From Euwallacea fornicatus (lineage: Eukaryota; Arthropoda; Insecta; Coleoptera; Curculionidae): DNA of 64,000 bases. Numbering within the stretch: the first letter of the stretch is position 1; every line of letters starts with the position of its first letter. The translations under genes were made by a program, and so were the position numbers. The stretch covers positions 558,001 to 622,000 of the forward strand of contig NW_027096045.1 of the NCBI RefSeq assembly GCF_040115645.1, read 5' to 3'. The notes below the pieces were generated by a model. That model was not told the DNA's origin. It worked only from the letters and a program-made list of their open reading frames with translations, and made no database searches. Of this stretch, positions 9,001 to 18,975 are shown piece by piece.

Positions 9001-11360
9001 CTTTTTGGCCAAATCGTACAATTTGGTGATATCTCGAAAACGCTACAGCCAATTTTGTTCAAATCGTCTCCTTTTGGCAAAATAAGCATAATAAGGCCTT
9101 AAACGGCAAATCGTCAATTTGGCTCTAATAGAAGCGGCACTTTTTGGCCAAATCGTACAATTTGGCGATATCTCGCAAACGGTACAACCAATTTTGTTCA
9201 AATCGTCTCCTTTTGGCAAAATAAGCATAATAAGGCCTTAAACGGCAAATCGTCAATTTGGCTCTAATAGAAGCGGCACTTTTTGGCCAAATCTTATGAT
9301 TTGGCGATATCTCGAAAACGCTACAGCCAATTTTGTTCAAATCGTCTCCTTTTGGCAAAATAAGCATAATAAGGCCTTAAACGGCAAATCGTCAATTTGG
9401 CTCTAATAGAAGCGGCACTTTTTGGCCAAATCGTACAATTTGGCGATATCTCGCAAACGGTACAACCAATTTTGTTCAAATCGTCTCCTTTTGGCAAAAT
9501 AAGCATAATAAGGCCTTAAACAGCAAATCGTCAATTTGGCTCTAATAGAAGCGGCACTTTTTGGCCAAATCTTATGATTTGGCGTTATCTCGCCAACGCT
9601 ACAGCCAATTTTGTTCAAATCGTCTCCTTTTGGCAAAATAAGCATAATAAGGCCTTAAACGGCAAATCGTCAATTTGGCTCTAATAGAAGCGGCACTTTT
9701 TGGCCAAATCGTACAATTTGGCGATATCTCGCAAACGGTACAACCAATTTTGTTCAAATCGTCTCCTTTTGGCAAAATAAGCATAATAAGGCCTTAAACA
9801 GCAAATCGTCAATTTGGCTCTAATAGTAGCGGCACTTTTTGGCCAAATCTTATGATTTGGCGTTATCTCGCCAACGCTACAGCCAATTTTGTTCAAATCG
9901 TCTCCTTTTGGCAAAATAAGCATAATAAGGCCTTAAACGGCAAATCGTCAATTTGGCTCTAATAGAAGCGGCACTTTTTGGCCAAATCGTACAATTTGGT
10001 GATATCTCGCAAACGCTACAGCCAATTTTGTTCAAATCGTCTCCTTTTGGCAAAATAAGCATAATAAGGCCTTAAACGGCAAATCGTCAATTTGGCTCTA
10101 ATAGAAGCGGCACTTTTTGGCCAAATCTTATGATTTGGCGTTATCTCGCCAACGCTACAGCCAATTTTGTTCAAATCGTCTCCTTTTGGCAAAATAAGCA
10201 TAATAAGGCCTTAAACGGCAAATCGTCAATTTGGCTCTAATAGAAGCGGCACTTTTTGGCCAAATCGTACAATTTGGCGTTATCTCGCCAACGCTACAGC
10301 CAATTTTGTTCAAATCGTCTCCTTTTGGCAAAAAAAGCAGAATAAAGCCTTAAACGGCAAATCGTCAATTTGGCTCTAATAGAAGCGGCACTTTTTGGCC
10401 AAATCTTATGATTTGGCGTTATCTCGCCAACGCTACAGCCAATTTTGTTCAAATCGTCTCCTTTTGGCAAAATAAGCATAATAAGGCCTTAAACGGCAAA
10501 TCGTCAATTTGGCTCTAATAGAAGCGGCACTTTTTGGCCAAATCTTATGATTTGGCGTTATCTCGCCAACGCTACAGCCAATTTTGTTCAAATCGTCTCC
10601 GTTTGGCAAAATAAGCATAATAAGGCCTTAAACGGCAAATCGTCAATTTGGCTCTAATAGAAGCGGCACTTTTTGGCCAAATCTTATGATTTGGCGTTAT
10701 CTCGCCAACGCTACAGCCAATTTTGTTCAAATCGTCTCCTTTTGGCAAAATAAGCATAATAAGGCCTTAAACGGCAAATCGTCAATTTGGCTCTAATAGA
10801 AGCGGCACTTTTTGGCCAAATCGTACAATTTGGCGATTTCTCGCAAACGCTACAACCAATTTTGTTCAAATCGTCTCCTTTTGGCAAAATAAGCATAATA
10901 AGGCCTTAAACGGCAAATCGTCAATTTGACTCTAATAGAAGCGGCACTTTTTGGCCAAATCTTATGATTTGGCGTTATCTCGCCAACGCTACAGCCAATT
11001 TTGTTCAAATCGTCTCCTTTTGGCAAAATAAGCATAATAAGGCCTTAAACGGCAAATCGTCAATTTGACTCTAATAGAAGCGGCACTTTTTGGCCAAATC
11101 TTATGATTTGGCGTTATCTCGCCAACGCTACAGCCAATTTTGTTCAAATCGTCTCCTTTTGGCAAAATAAGCATAATAAGGCCTTAAACGGCAAATCGTC
11201 AATTTGGCTCTAATAGAAGCGGCACTTTTTGGCCAAATCGTACAATTTGGCGATTTCTCGCAAACGCTACAACCAATTTTGTTCAAATCGTCTCCTTTTG
11301 GCAAAATAAGCATAATAAGGCCTTAAACGGCAAATCGTCAATTTGGCTCTAATAGAAGCG
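6027..11360 (+). repeat. 139-bp satellite array, block 1 (about 38 monomers)
   Basis: Head-to-tail 139-bp monomers in one orientation. Up to about 10.2 kb the block mixes TTATGATTTGGCG monomers with GTACAATTTGGTG or GTACAATTTGGCG monomers, often alternating, with AAACAGC markers spaced at 973, 834 and 278 bp (7, 6 and 2 monomers). From about 10.3 kb on it carries the markers seen in blocks 3-5: AAAAAAAGCAGAATAAAG, CTCCGTTTGGC, GGCGATTTCTCGC and TTTGACTC. Minus-strand ORFs of 61-107 codons recur every 139 bp but change frame each monomer (139 is not a multiple of 3), so they are not genes. No other feature is seen. Confidence 0.97.
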
Positions 11361-11673
11361 AGTTATATGGGGATGCTACCATAAGCCACCATACTAAAGA
11401 GACGCGGCCCAGACTTGCTGAGCTTGCAGAATCAAACAATAAAACCACATTGCGCTGGACCTTCGGGACTCACTCTGACAATCGATCGACAGTAATATTC
11501 AACTCACGTTGATTTCATTGTAACTTACCAAAGCTCGTTCTACTGTATTGTTACCGTTATACTTAATAATTCTTGTTAGTGTTGTGTTAACTACAAGTTT
11601 ATATTAAATCATAAAATATAGTAATTGTTTAATTTTTTTTAAAAAGTCTTCCGAGGAATACGGAAAGATAAGT
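11361..11673 (+). repeat. 5' LTR of element B (313 bp)
   Basis: Begins AGTTATATGG, ends GATAAGT. It has an eight-T run near its end, where A, C and E have seven. AATAAA lies at 11438-11443. It reads as identical to the 3' LTR at 18663-18975. Confidence 0.95.
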
Positions 11674-11690
11674 GGCGCAGTCGTACGGAT
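11673..11690 (+). promoter_or_regulatory. Primer binding site, tRNA-Ser type (element B)
   Basis: TGGCGCAGTCGTACGGAT directly at the LTR end. TGG pairs with tRNA CCA and GCAGTCG with the tRNA-Ser acceptor stem. Positions 12-14 are TAC, as in A and C but unlike the otherwise close element E. Confidence 0.8.
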
Positions 11691-11780
11691 CAATCACGGA
11701 ATCAATATTCAATCGCTGAGTAGTGAACTAACCGTGAGAGACCTTCGTGTAACGTGTACGGTAAAACTGTAGTAAAATCA

Positions 11781-11813
11781 ATGTTTGTGTCGAGCATCGT
11801 GCTATTTTGGTAA
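11781..11813 (+). promoter_or_regulatory. Leader mini-ORF ending inside an env splice donor (element B)
   Basis: ATG at 11781; 10 codons; stop TAA at 11811-11813 lies inside GTAAGT (11810-11815). If the donor is used, the exon ends at 11809 after 9 codons plus 2 nt, rich in hydrophobic residues. The acceptor at 16940-16941 supplies one base to complete the split codon in the env frame. So the same ATG could start either a uORF (unspliced) or env (spliced). Confidence 0.72.
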
Positions 11814-11849
11814 GTACAACTGGTTAATAATTTTTGTACAAGATTTTTT

Positions 11850-13160
11850 ATGTCAGAGATTAACGAGGTACTTGAACAGTTTGAATCCCTGAGTATTGAT
11901 ACCCCTTTGACAGGCCCTAATTGTAATCGCTCAGTCCCAATTAGAAATCGTAAACTTGTAAGAAACAGTAACGTAAAAATGGTTGAGTTTAAAACTGAGT
12001 ATTTGAGGTGTGTCCCAGATTTCGATGGGAGCCCTAATGATCTTGGCCGTTACCTCGGCGTATGTCAATCCTTGATCGATTCCTTTTACGTTGCCCAACA
12101 ACCCAACCACTTCCAAAATACCTTCTTGCTAAATTGTATTATTGGAAAGTTATCTGGGAATGCTAAATTGGTATTGGGAACACAAAACGTCAACAACTGG
12201 GAGGAACTAAAGGAAATTTTGACAAGGCATTTTGCGGATCAGAGGGATGAGGCATGTTTAAACATGGACTTAGTTATGCTTAAACAACGACAAAACGAAA
12301 CCCCTAACGAATTTTACGATAGGGTTCTGCATATACTAAACTTGTTATGTTCTTATATTAATGCCCACGAAACTACGGAGATAGGGAAAGCTGTAAAAAA
12401 GGATCTATACAATAACTTGGCGCTGAAAACATTCCTATCAGGACTAAGAGAGCCCCTAGGAACAGCAATACGCTGTATGCGACCAAAAGATTTGCCAGAA
12501 GCATTGCAATTTGTAACACAGGAAGACAACACACACTATTTGCAAAATAATAGTAGTGGCAGCAGTAATAATGGCAGTAATAGAGTGCATAATGCAACAA
12601 ACTCCACACCTAGACCTAGGTTCAACCCTAGACCGTCATATACGAATAATCACTCTGGTCAATTTAGACCAGGAGCCCATGTAAATACAGCAGTAAATCA
12701 TACACCAAGGCCAACGTATCAGCCATCGCAAGCTAGACAGAATTTCCAACCACCAAGGGTGACTACTAACGTCTTCAAATCAAATCCAAATCAACCCTTG
12801 CCAAAACCCACACCGATGAGTGTTTCGACGAGGAGAACCGGATTTACGAACAGACAGAATTCGGGAGGTTATTACCCCAATAGGACGTATTTTAATAATC
12901 CAAATAGACCACCCTATAACCCCGCACAAAATATCATCGCAGAAGAACTTTATAGCACCAGCGTAAACAGGAGTATCGATGACCAAGCTGTCTACGACGA
13001 AAAATACCATGGCGACCCAAAGGCGAGACGATATGGAAACGAATCCACTGAACAACAGGACGGATCAAGTTACCACGTGGGAAGTCGGTGCGACGCTGCA
13101 TCTGCAGATTATTCTTCTAAGAATTTTCTCGAAACTGGCCCAGACGAGAACGAAACATAA
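11850..13160 (+). CDS. gag: Gag structural protein (element B)
   Basis: 436 codons from ATG 11850, which lies 34 bp downstream of the leader donor motif. It forms the virus-like particle and packages element RNA (family knowledge). A capsid-like helical domain covers about residues 50-225 and includes GRYLGVCQSLIDSFYVAQQ. An Asn/Ser stretch near 236-246 leads into a Pro/Arg/Asn-rich tail with repeated PRP motifs. No zinc knuckle is seen. The tail has the NSTPRP, YTNNHSGQ, SQARQ variants shared with E, plus a private SSKNF where the other copies have SYKNF. The stop at 13158-13160 lies within the overlap with pol. Confidence 0.94.
   Translation: MSEINEVLEQFESLSIDTPLTGPNCNRSVPIRNRKLVRNSNVKMVEFKTEYLRCVPDFDGSPNDLGRYLGVCQSLIDSFYVAQQPNHFQNTFLLNCIIGKLSGNAKLVLGTQNVNNWEELKEILTRHFADQRDEACLNMDLVMLKQRQNETPNEFYDRVLHILNLLCSYINAHETTEIGKAVKKDLYNNLALKTFLSGLREPLGTAIRCMRPKDLPEALQFVTQEDNTHYLQNNSSGSSNNGSNRVHNATNSTPRPRFNPRPSYTNNHSGQFRPGAHVNTAVNHTPRPTYQPSQARQNFQPPRVTTNVFKSNPNQPLPKPTPMSVSTRRTGFTNRQNSGGYYPNRTYFNNPNRPPYNPAQNIIAEELYSTSVNRSIDDQAVYDEKYHGDPKARRYGNESTEQQDGSSYHVGSRCDAASADYSSKNFLETGPDENET
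13121..13160 (+). promoter_or_regulatory. gag-pol -1 frameshift window (element B)
   Basis: The pol frame has a TAA at 13118-13120 and is open from 13121; gag stops at 13160. A -1 shift must occur within these 40 nt. The first seven bases are GAATTTT with gag codons AAT TTT, the position of the A_AAT_TTT heptamer in element D. GAATTTT is not a perfect X_XXY_YYZ site, so the exact slip point is inferred. Confidence 0.6.
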
Positions 13161-16100
13161 AACCAAAGATAATAACACTGAATAACACCGAGGGCAGTGA
13201 ACTAAACTATATTACTTTTCCTGAACACAATCTTAAATTTTTAATTGATAGTGGTGCAAGTAAATCATTTATAAACCCGGAAGCTGCTAGGAAGATAGCT
13301 CCGAACCAAATTAAAAAAGACCCTTTTATAGTTTCAACCGCATTACAACAATCAGCCCATGAATTTAGTACAACGATACCAGCTTCGGAAATTTTCAAAT
13401 TACCCCGATACACTTTGCTGAAATTTTATTTGTTTAAATTTCATGGAACCTTTGATGGATTGTTGGGATTAGATAATTTGAAACTGTTAGAAGCCCAATT
13501 AGATTTTCGGAAAAATAAAATGGTTACCCCTTATGCCACTATACCATTCCAAACGTATTGGACAAATGTACAGAATAACCATATAGAAATGGAACCAAGG
13601 ATAGAAAAAGTAGTTAGAATTGAAACAAATATCCGAGATGGAGAGGTATTGATTGATTATCGGAAGATAAATGGATGTGAAATCCCAAGTTGTATAACAA
13701 AGACGAAAGATGGTCACGCTTTAGTCGTGATAAGAAATAGATCATGCCAAGCAAAGATAATAGATTTAACCCGACCATTCGATGTCGAGGCGTTAGACAA
13801 AGGAATATTAGAGCATGAAATAATTGATGTAAATACAATGGATACCCATCGAGGGAGGAAATTGGAAACATCGCAGATTAGGACTAATCATCTTAATCGA
13901 GAAGAGAAGAAAGAAATTCTACGATTATGTACCGAATTTTCGGACATATTCTATCAAGAAGGCATACCTTTGACGTTTACTAGTCAAACAAAGCATGCTA
14001 TCAAGACAACTGATGAACAGCCAGTGTACGTAAAGTCGTACAGGTACCCCTTCATACATAAAGAAGAAGTTAGGAGCCAAATAGATAAAATGTTGGACCA
14101 GGGAATCATTAGACATAGCAGTTCACCTTGGTCAGCCCCAATCTGGGTAGTTCCTAAGAAGATGGATGCGTCTGGAAAACGCAAATGGAGAGTCTGCGTG
14201 GATTACCGCAAACTCAATGAGAAAACTATCGACGACAAATACCCTTTACCCAATATAACTGATATACTGGATAAACTGGGGAAGTGTCAGTATTTTTCGA
14301 CCCTTGATTTGGCGAGTGGTTTCCACCAAATTGAGATGAGGGAACAAGATATACCAAAGACGGCGTTTAGTACCGAAGGAGGGCATTATGAATATACCCG
14401 AATGCCCTTCGGATTAAAAAACGCACCTGCGACCTTCCAAAGAGCAATGGATGGAATTTTGAGCGGATTGCAGAATGAAAGGTGTCTAGTGTATCTTGAC
14501 GACATAATCATTTACTCAACATCCTTACAAGAGCACTTGGAAAATTTAAGAGCAGTCTTTAATCGACTTAGAAAATCCAATTTCAAGGTCCAACTCGACA
14601 AGAGTGAATTTTTGAGGAAGGAAGTAAATTATTTGGGACATATTATAACCCCAGAAGGAGTTCGACCTAACCCGGAAAAAGTGAAAGTAGTAAAAAATTA
14701 CCCGATTCCAGGAACCCCAAAGCAAATTAAAGGATTCCTTGGCTTGGTGGGATACTACAGGAAATTCATTAATAACTTTGCGCAGTTGACCAAACCTCTA
14801 ACTAAATGTCTCAAGAAAGGAGCGAAAATTGAACATAATGAAGAATTTGTTAAATCTTTTGAGACCTGTAAAGAAATATTAATGAATGAACCTATCTTAC
14901 AATATCCCGACCTCTCAAAGCCTTTTAACCTCACCTGTGACGCCAGTAATGTCGCATTAGGAGCAATTTTGTCACAAGGCCCTATTGGACAAGACTTGCC
15001 AGTGGCGTACGCCTCACGCACATTAAACGAATCCGAACAAAATTATTCTACGATAGAAAAGGAGTGTTTGTGTTTAGTTTGGGCAACGAAGTATTTCAGG
15101 CCCTACCTGTATGGTAACAAATTTAATATAGTCACTGATCATAAGCCGTTACAATGGCTATTTAACTTGAAAGACCCTTCGTCCAAATTACTAAGGTGGC
15201 GAATTAAGCTGGAAGAATACGACTATAGAATCATTTATAAAAAGGGAAAACTAAATACGAATGCCGATGCGTTGAGTCGCGTGGAAATTCACACGAAAGA
15301 AACGAACGGATTTCAAGAGTTAGTGCGATATATGGAGGACTTCAACAGAGATTTGGAACAAGCGGGTACGAGTGGACAAACAAGAAATGAACCGGATAAC
15401 CTATCAATGATAGTTGAACCAGATACAGAGGCAAAAAATACAGAAACGATGGAAGAACCAACCCCAATGGATGAAAATGAAACTGTACATACAAACGAGG
15501 AACAAGATCCTATCGTAGGAGTTCCAATTGTAGAATCAGCTGTTAACTATGGAGCCAATCAGGTGATTGTGTCACGAGTATTGCATACACCTGCAAAATT
15601 AAAGAAATTAGAACTATTTGGGAAAAAACGAAGATACTTACTACAATTGCCAGATGATGACTTCGATCACTATTTAATGAAGTTTGTCATAGAGAATGTG
15701 GCCCCAGGAAAACTGTATTCCCTTTACTTCGAAAGTCCAGATATTTACCCTAAATTTTGTGAAACTATACGTAAAAATTTTAAATGGCCATCGCTCAAAT
15801 TCAAGCGATGCCTAACAAAATTAATAGATGTCGAAGAAAAAGCAGATATACCTGAAATCATACAGGCTTATCATGAGAGCAAAACAAACCATAGGGGCAT
15901 AGAAGAGACAGAGCAGAGAATAAAAGCCAAATATTACTGGCCAAACATAAGAGATACAGTACAAAATTACCTGGAACAATGTGAAATTTGCCAGCGTAGT
16001 AAATACGAAAGGAACCCCATTAAGACGAAGTACAACATCACGCCTACAGCTGCAAAGCCTTTCGAAATTGTCCACATAGACACATACACATTAGAAAAGA

Positions 16101-16885
16101 CAAAGTTTCTAACTATTGTGGATAGTTTTTCGAAATTTGCCCAAGCCTATGTTTTGGATTCAATGATGGCAACTGAAGTAGCGGACAATTTAATAACTTT
16201 CTTCTCCCATTTTGGAGTGCCAATTCAAATAATCGCTGACAATGGGACAGAATTTAAGAATACAGTAATTGCCGAACTTTTAAGAAGCCATAAAGTAGAA
16301 ACGCATTTCTGCACGCCAGATCATCCCCAATCGAATGGAATTGTGGAGAGATTCCACTCAACAATAGCAGAACACGTAAGATTGCTGAACAACCAAGGTC
16401 AAGAAGAGACACCCATCAAACAGAAGGTCAAGTACGCCGTGTTAGCATACAACAATTCAATTCATTCAACAACGGGATACAAACCAATGGAAATTGTGAA
16501 CGGACACCTAGGAAGTGAGGATCCATTCAACATCACTATGAATGAAAATTTAATGACCAACTATGTAACTGAACACAAAGCAAGGACGAAATTGTTGTAC
16601 GGAGAAATGAATAGGCGAATGACCGAGGCTAAAGTACGCTTAATGGAAAAGAGAAATGTAAATCGGGACGACCCAACGATGTTTGAAGAAGGAGATGACG
16701 TGCGTGAAAGAATAAAGAATCCTAGACAAAAATTAGGAGACAAATTTAAAGCATGTGCAAAAGCGGAAATTGTAAATAGAGAAAGGAAATTTGTCGAAAA
16801 TCAGTCTGGAAGGAAAGTGAACATAGACAATCTAAAACGGCCCAGCCGTCACAAATGTATTAATCCAAGTAGAAATAAGGAGTAA
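13121..16885 (+). CDS. pol: Pol polyprotein: protease, RT, RNase H, integrase (element B)
   Basis: 1,254 codons, read from the frameshift rather than from a start codon (the first start-like codon, 13415, is a TTG). Counting from 13121: retroviral aspartic protease DSG at residue 43; RT first catalytic Asp at 396 (STLDLASGF) and YLDD at 458-461; RNase H TCDAS Asp at 607; NADALSR after RNase H; integrase zinc segment H-x5-H-x29-C-x2-C from about 917; integrase core D987, D1040, E1076, a D,D-35-E spacing. These copy the RNA and insert the DNA. All catalytic residues seen are present. The stop TAA (16883-16885) is in the same frame as env, which stays open beyond it. Confidence 0.95.
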   Translation, partial: EFSRNWPRRERNIKPKIITLNNTEGSELNYITFPEHNLKFLIDSGASKSFINPEAARKIAPNQIKKDPFIVSTALQQSAHEFSTTIPASEIFKLPRYTLLKFYLFKFHGTFDGLLGLDNLKLLEAQLDFRKNKMVTPYATIPFQTYWTNVQNNHIEMEPRIEKVVRIETNIRDGEVLIDYRKINGCEIPSCITKTKDGHALVVIRNRSCQAKIIDLTRPFDVEALDKGILEHEIIDVNTMDTHRGRKLETSQIRTNHLNREEKKEILRLCTEFSDIFYQEGIPLTFTSQTKHAIKTTDEQPVYVKSYRYPFIHKEEVRSQIDKMLDQGIIRHSSSPWSAPIWVVPKKMDASGKRKWRVCVDYRKLNEKTIDDKYPLPNITDILDKLGKCQYFSTLDLASGFHQIEMREQDIPKTAFSTEGGHYEYTRMPFGLKNAPATFQRAMDGILSGLQNERCLVYLDDIIIYSTSLQEHLENLRAVFNRLRKSNFKVQLDKSEFLRKEVNYLGHIITPEGVRPNPEKVKVVKNYPIPGTPKQIKGFLGLVGYYRKFINNFAQLTKPLTKCLKKGAKIEHNEEFVKSFETCKEILMNEPILQYPDLSKPFNLTCDASNVALGAILSQGPIGQDLPVAYASRTLNESEQNYSTIEKECLCLVWATKYFRPYLYGNKFNIVTDHKPLQWLFNLKDPSSKLLRWRIKLEEYDYRIIYKKGKLNTNADALSRVEIHTKETNGFQELVRYMEDFNRDLEQAGTSGQTRNEPDNLSMIVEPDTEAKNTETMEEPTPMDENETVHTNEEQDPIVGVPIVESAVNYGANQVIVSRVLHTPAKLKKLELFGKKRRYLLQLPDDDFDHYLMKFVIENVAPGKLYSLYFESPDIYPKFCETIRKNFKWPSLKFKRCLTKLIDVEEKADIPEIIQAYHESKTNHRGIEETEQRIKAKYYWPNIRDTVQNYLEQCEICQRSKYERNPIKTKYNITPTAAKPFEIVHIDTYTLEKTKFLTIVDSFSKFAQAYVLDSMMATEVADNLITFFSHFGVPIQIIADNGTEFKNTVIAELLRSHKVETHFCTPDHPQSNGIVERFHSTIAEHVRLLNNQGQEETPIKQKVKYAVLAYNNSIHSTTGYKPMEIVNGHLGSEDPFNITMNENLMTNYVTEHKARTKLLYGEMNRRMTEAKVRLMEKRNVNRDDPTMFEEGDDVRERIKNPRQKLGDKFKACAKAEIVNRERKFVENQSGRKVNIDNLKRPSRHKCINPSRNKE

Positions 16886-16933
16886 ATTAGACTCAAACCA
16901 AACCATGTACATATAAGTAAACGAAGGAAAAAC

Positions 16934-16942
16934 ATTTACAGC
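16934..16942 (+). promoter_or_regulatory. Putative env splice acceptor (element B)
   Basis: ATTTACAG then CATCCTAG, 49 bp after the pol stop. The AG is at 16940-16941 and exon 2 would start at 16942. The pyrimidine tract is weak. Element D has TATTGCAG then CATCCT at the equivalent place, which supports the call, and the phase matches the leader donor. Confidence 0.65.
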
Positions 16943-18640
16943 ATCCTAGTCACGGGACAAGCTAGGGATGTCACACTGTTGGAACTCAAGGGAAATCCGG
17001 GAATGTTACCGCTAGAACTGGGAAAGGCAGTATTGATTGATGGAAGCCACAGTTTCATTCATTACAACGATTTAAGACCAGTAGCAGAACAACTAGAAGA
17101 GCTGAGAAGAAAAATAAATAATTTGACCAGCAATTGGGAAACGACAACACATCCAAGCCCTTATAAGAATGAGCTCCGCAATTTTTACGAGATCATGAAG
17201 GCAATACAGGAACAAGTTGAAAACCGCTTTTACCGAATATTTCCTAAAACAAATCGACCAAAGCGAGGAATCGTGGATGGATTAGGAGCAGTGTTCAAAG
17301 CGATAACGGGAAATTTGGACGCAGAAGATGGTCAAAAATACGACAAATTAATTAGAGAATTACGTGCGAAACAAAGGCTCACTCAAACTCAAGTTGTAAC
17401 TCAAGGAAGAATGACAGTGTTGGCTTTAGAAAGGTTTAACAAAACGCTAAAACAGCTTTACGACAATGATAGAATACTGGAGGAAAAATTGAAAGAAATT
17501 GTACCTTATATCAAGGATGTGATCGACGATAGAAATTGTTCCTTTTTGAAGGAAATTGTCAACGAAATAATTGATATGTACGAGATAATCAACACCATCC
17601 TACAAGATGTCGAAAACTCGTTGGTATTTGCAAGATTAAATACCATGCACCCAAGCATAATGGACCAAAGGGATCTACTCACTGCACTCACGGAGTTAAG
17701 CAACGACATAGGAAGGACCAATCTACCACTACCTATAACTTTGGAAAATATAGTTAAATACGAAGAAATAACAAAACTGGAGTGTTTCCTATCGGACTAT
17801 CGAATCACGTACATTTTACACATTCCTACTGTTCAGAATCTGCAATTTTCTTATTACCATTTGTATTCTATTCCCGTTTACATTCAGGGTCAGTTTAGGG
17901 CAATCATACCTAAAGGGAAGTACCTTGTAAAGAGCCAGTTGTACCACGCGTACTTTCACCGCGAGTGTCGTAAATTAAAGCCAGAACTATACTTGTGCTA
18001 TGAAACAGACTTAACGGGAAATCAGCCAGAAACCCCTTGTGAAATACAGTTAATAAACTTAGTGAAAAATCCTTCGAACTGTACTCAAACGTTAATAAAA
18101 ATAGACAGAATAATTTTAAATAGGTTAGATGTGTCAGATAAATGGATTGTAATAAGTCCTACAGAAGAAATAGCCCAGCTAACGTGCCAAAATAGACAAA
18201 CAGAAGCCAAAACCTTGCACGGGACATATCTATACGAAATTCCAAAGGGATGTAAGTTAAGCATCGGGAACCAGCAGGCAACGAATACCATGAGGATCAT
18301 GGAAAACACTCTGAAGCCCATTTTGCTACCTAAAATTATCACGGACGTTCCACCCCGACAGAACTTAAACTTGAGCATTCACCTACCCGAGCTCGAGTTA
18401 GATGACCTGCATAAGCTAAAACATGAAGTTTATGAGGAGCAGGAAAGCGGCAGCTGGACGGACAACGACCTCTACACACCCCCTAGTGTGTGGACATTAC
18501 TAATGTATATTATAATTATAGGAGCAATGGCAGCTTTAACATGGAAAAAGTTGTTGCAACCCCGACTGAGGAATCGGAGTCAGAAGAACAACCAGTCAAA
18601 TGAAGAGCCAATAGAAGTTCCACTCCCTCGGCTAGCCTAG
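16942..18640 (+). CDS. env: Envelope glycoprotein, baculovirus F-like (element B)
   Basis: Membrane fusion glycoprotein of the errantivirus/baculovirus F type, shown as the second exon of a spliced mRNA; the ORF has no in-frame ATG near its start (16979 is a TTG). Numbered from that TTG, a furin-type site RPKR lies at residues 93-96 and is followed by GIVDGLGAVFKAITGNLD, the conserved fusion-peptide region of this family. A hydrophobic anchor near 502-522 (LLMYIIIIGAMAALTW) precedes a short basic, Gln/Asn-rich tail. Several Cys and N-glycosylation sequons fit an ectodomain. The frame is the same as pol and is open from the pol stop. Intact; expected to act at the cell surface or in virions. 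Confidence 0.9.
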
Positions 18641-18652
18641 GAGTTCCATCTC

Positions 18653-18662
18653 AGAGGGGAGG
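18653..18662 (+). promoter_or_regulatory. Polypurine tract (element B)
   Basis: AGAGGGGAGG immediately before the 3' LTR; primes plus-strand DNA synthesis in this class of element. Confidence 0.85.
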
Positions 18663-18975
18663 AGTTATATGGGGATGCTACCATAAGCCACCATACTAAA
18701 GAGACGCGGCCCAGACTTGCTGAGCTTGCAGAATCAAACAATAAAACCACATTGCGCTGGACCTTCGGGACTCACTCTGACAATCGATCGACAGTAATAT
18801 TCAACTCACGTTGATTTCATTGTAACTTACCAAAGCTCGTTCTACTGTATTGTTACCGTTATACTTAATAATTCTTGTTAGTGTTGTGTTAACTACAAGT
18901 TTATATTAAATCATAAAATATAGTAATTGTTTAATTTTTTTTAAAAAGTCTTCCGAGGAATACGGAAAGATAAGT
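18663..18975 (+). repeat. 3' LTR of element B (313 bp)
   Basis: Same ends, same length and the same eight-T run as the 5' LTR. I see no mismatch between them. Followed by the target duplication AGCG. Confidence 0.95.

Larger units (their letters stand above)
11361..18975 (+). mobile_element. Element B: full-length errantivirus-like LTR retrotransposon
   Basis: A complete 7,615-bp provirus: 5' LTR, primer binding site, leader with donor, gag, pol, env, polypurine tract and 3' LTR. The two LTRs are both 313 bp and read as identical, so insertion is recent. It is flanked by the target duplication AGCG (11357-11360 and 18976-18979); joining the flanks restores a normal satellite monomer. All ORFs and catalytic motifs are intact, so it may be autonomous. 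Gag and Pol variants group it with element E. Confidence 0.97.

Noticed and set aside
6124..11313. Dozens of 61-107 codon minus-strand ORFs in the satellite, starting MLILPKGDD
   Set aside because: They recur every 139 bp, overlap each other, and shift frame each monomer; lengths of 80 or 107 codons arise only from variant or 138-bp monomers. No start context or independent conservation is seen.
6027..11360. Array might be a CRISPR
   Set aside because: Whole 139-bp units repeat without unique spacers, no cas genes are present, and the neighbours are eukaryotic retroelements.
13415..16885. pol starting at position 13415
   Set aside because: The codon is TTG and the protease motif lies upstream in the same open frame, which continues back to the gag overlap; -1 frameshifting explains it better.
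16979..18640. env starting at position 16979
   Set aside because: The codon is TTG; the frame is open upstream and lacks a signal segment, whereas the leader ATG plus splice sites supply a start in phase.
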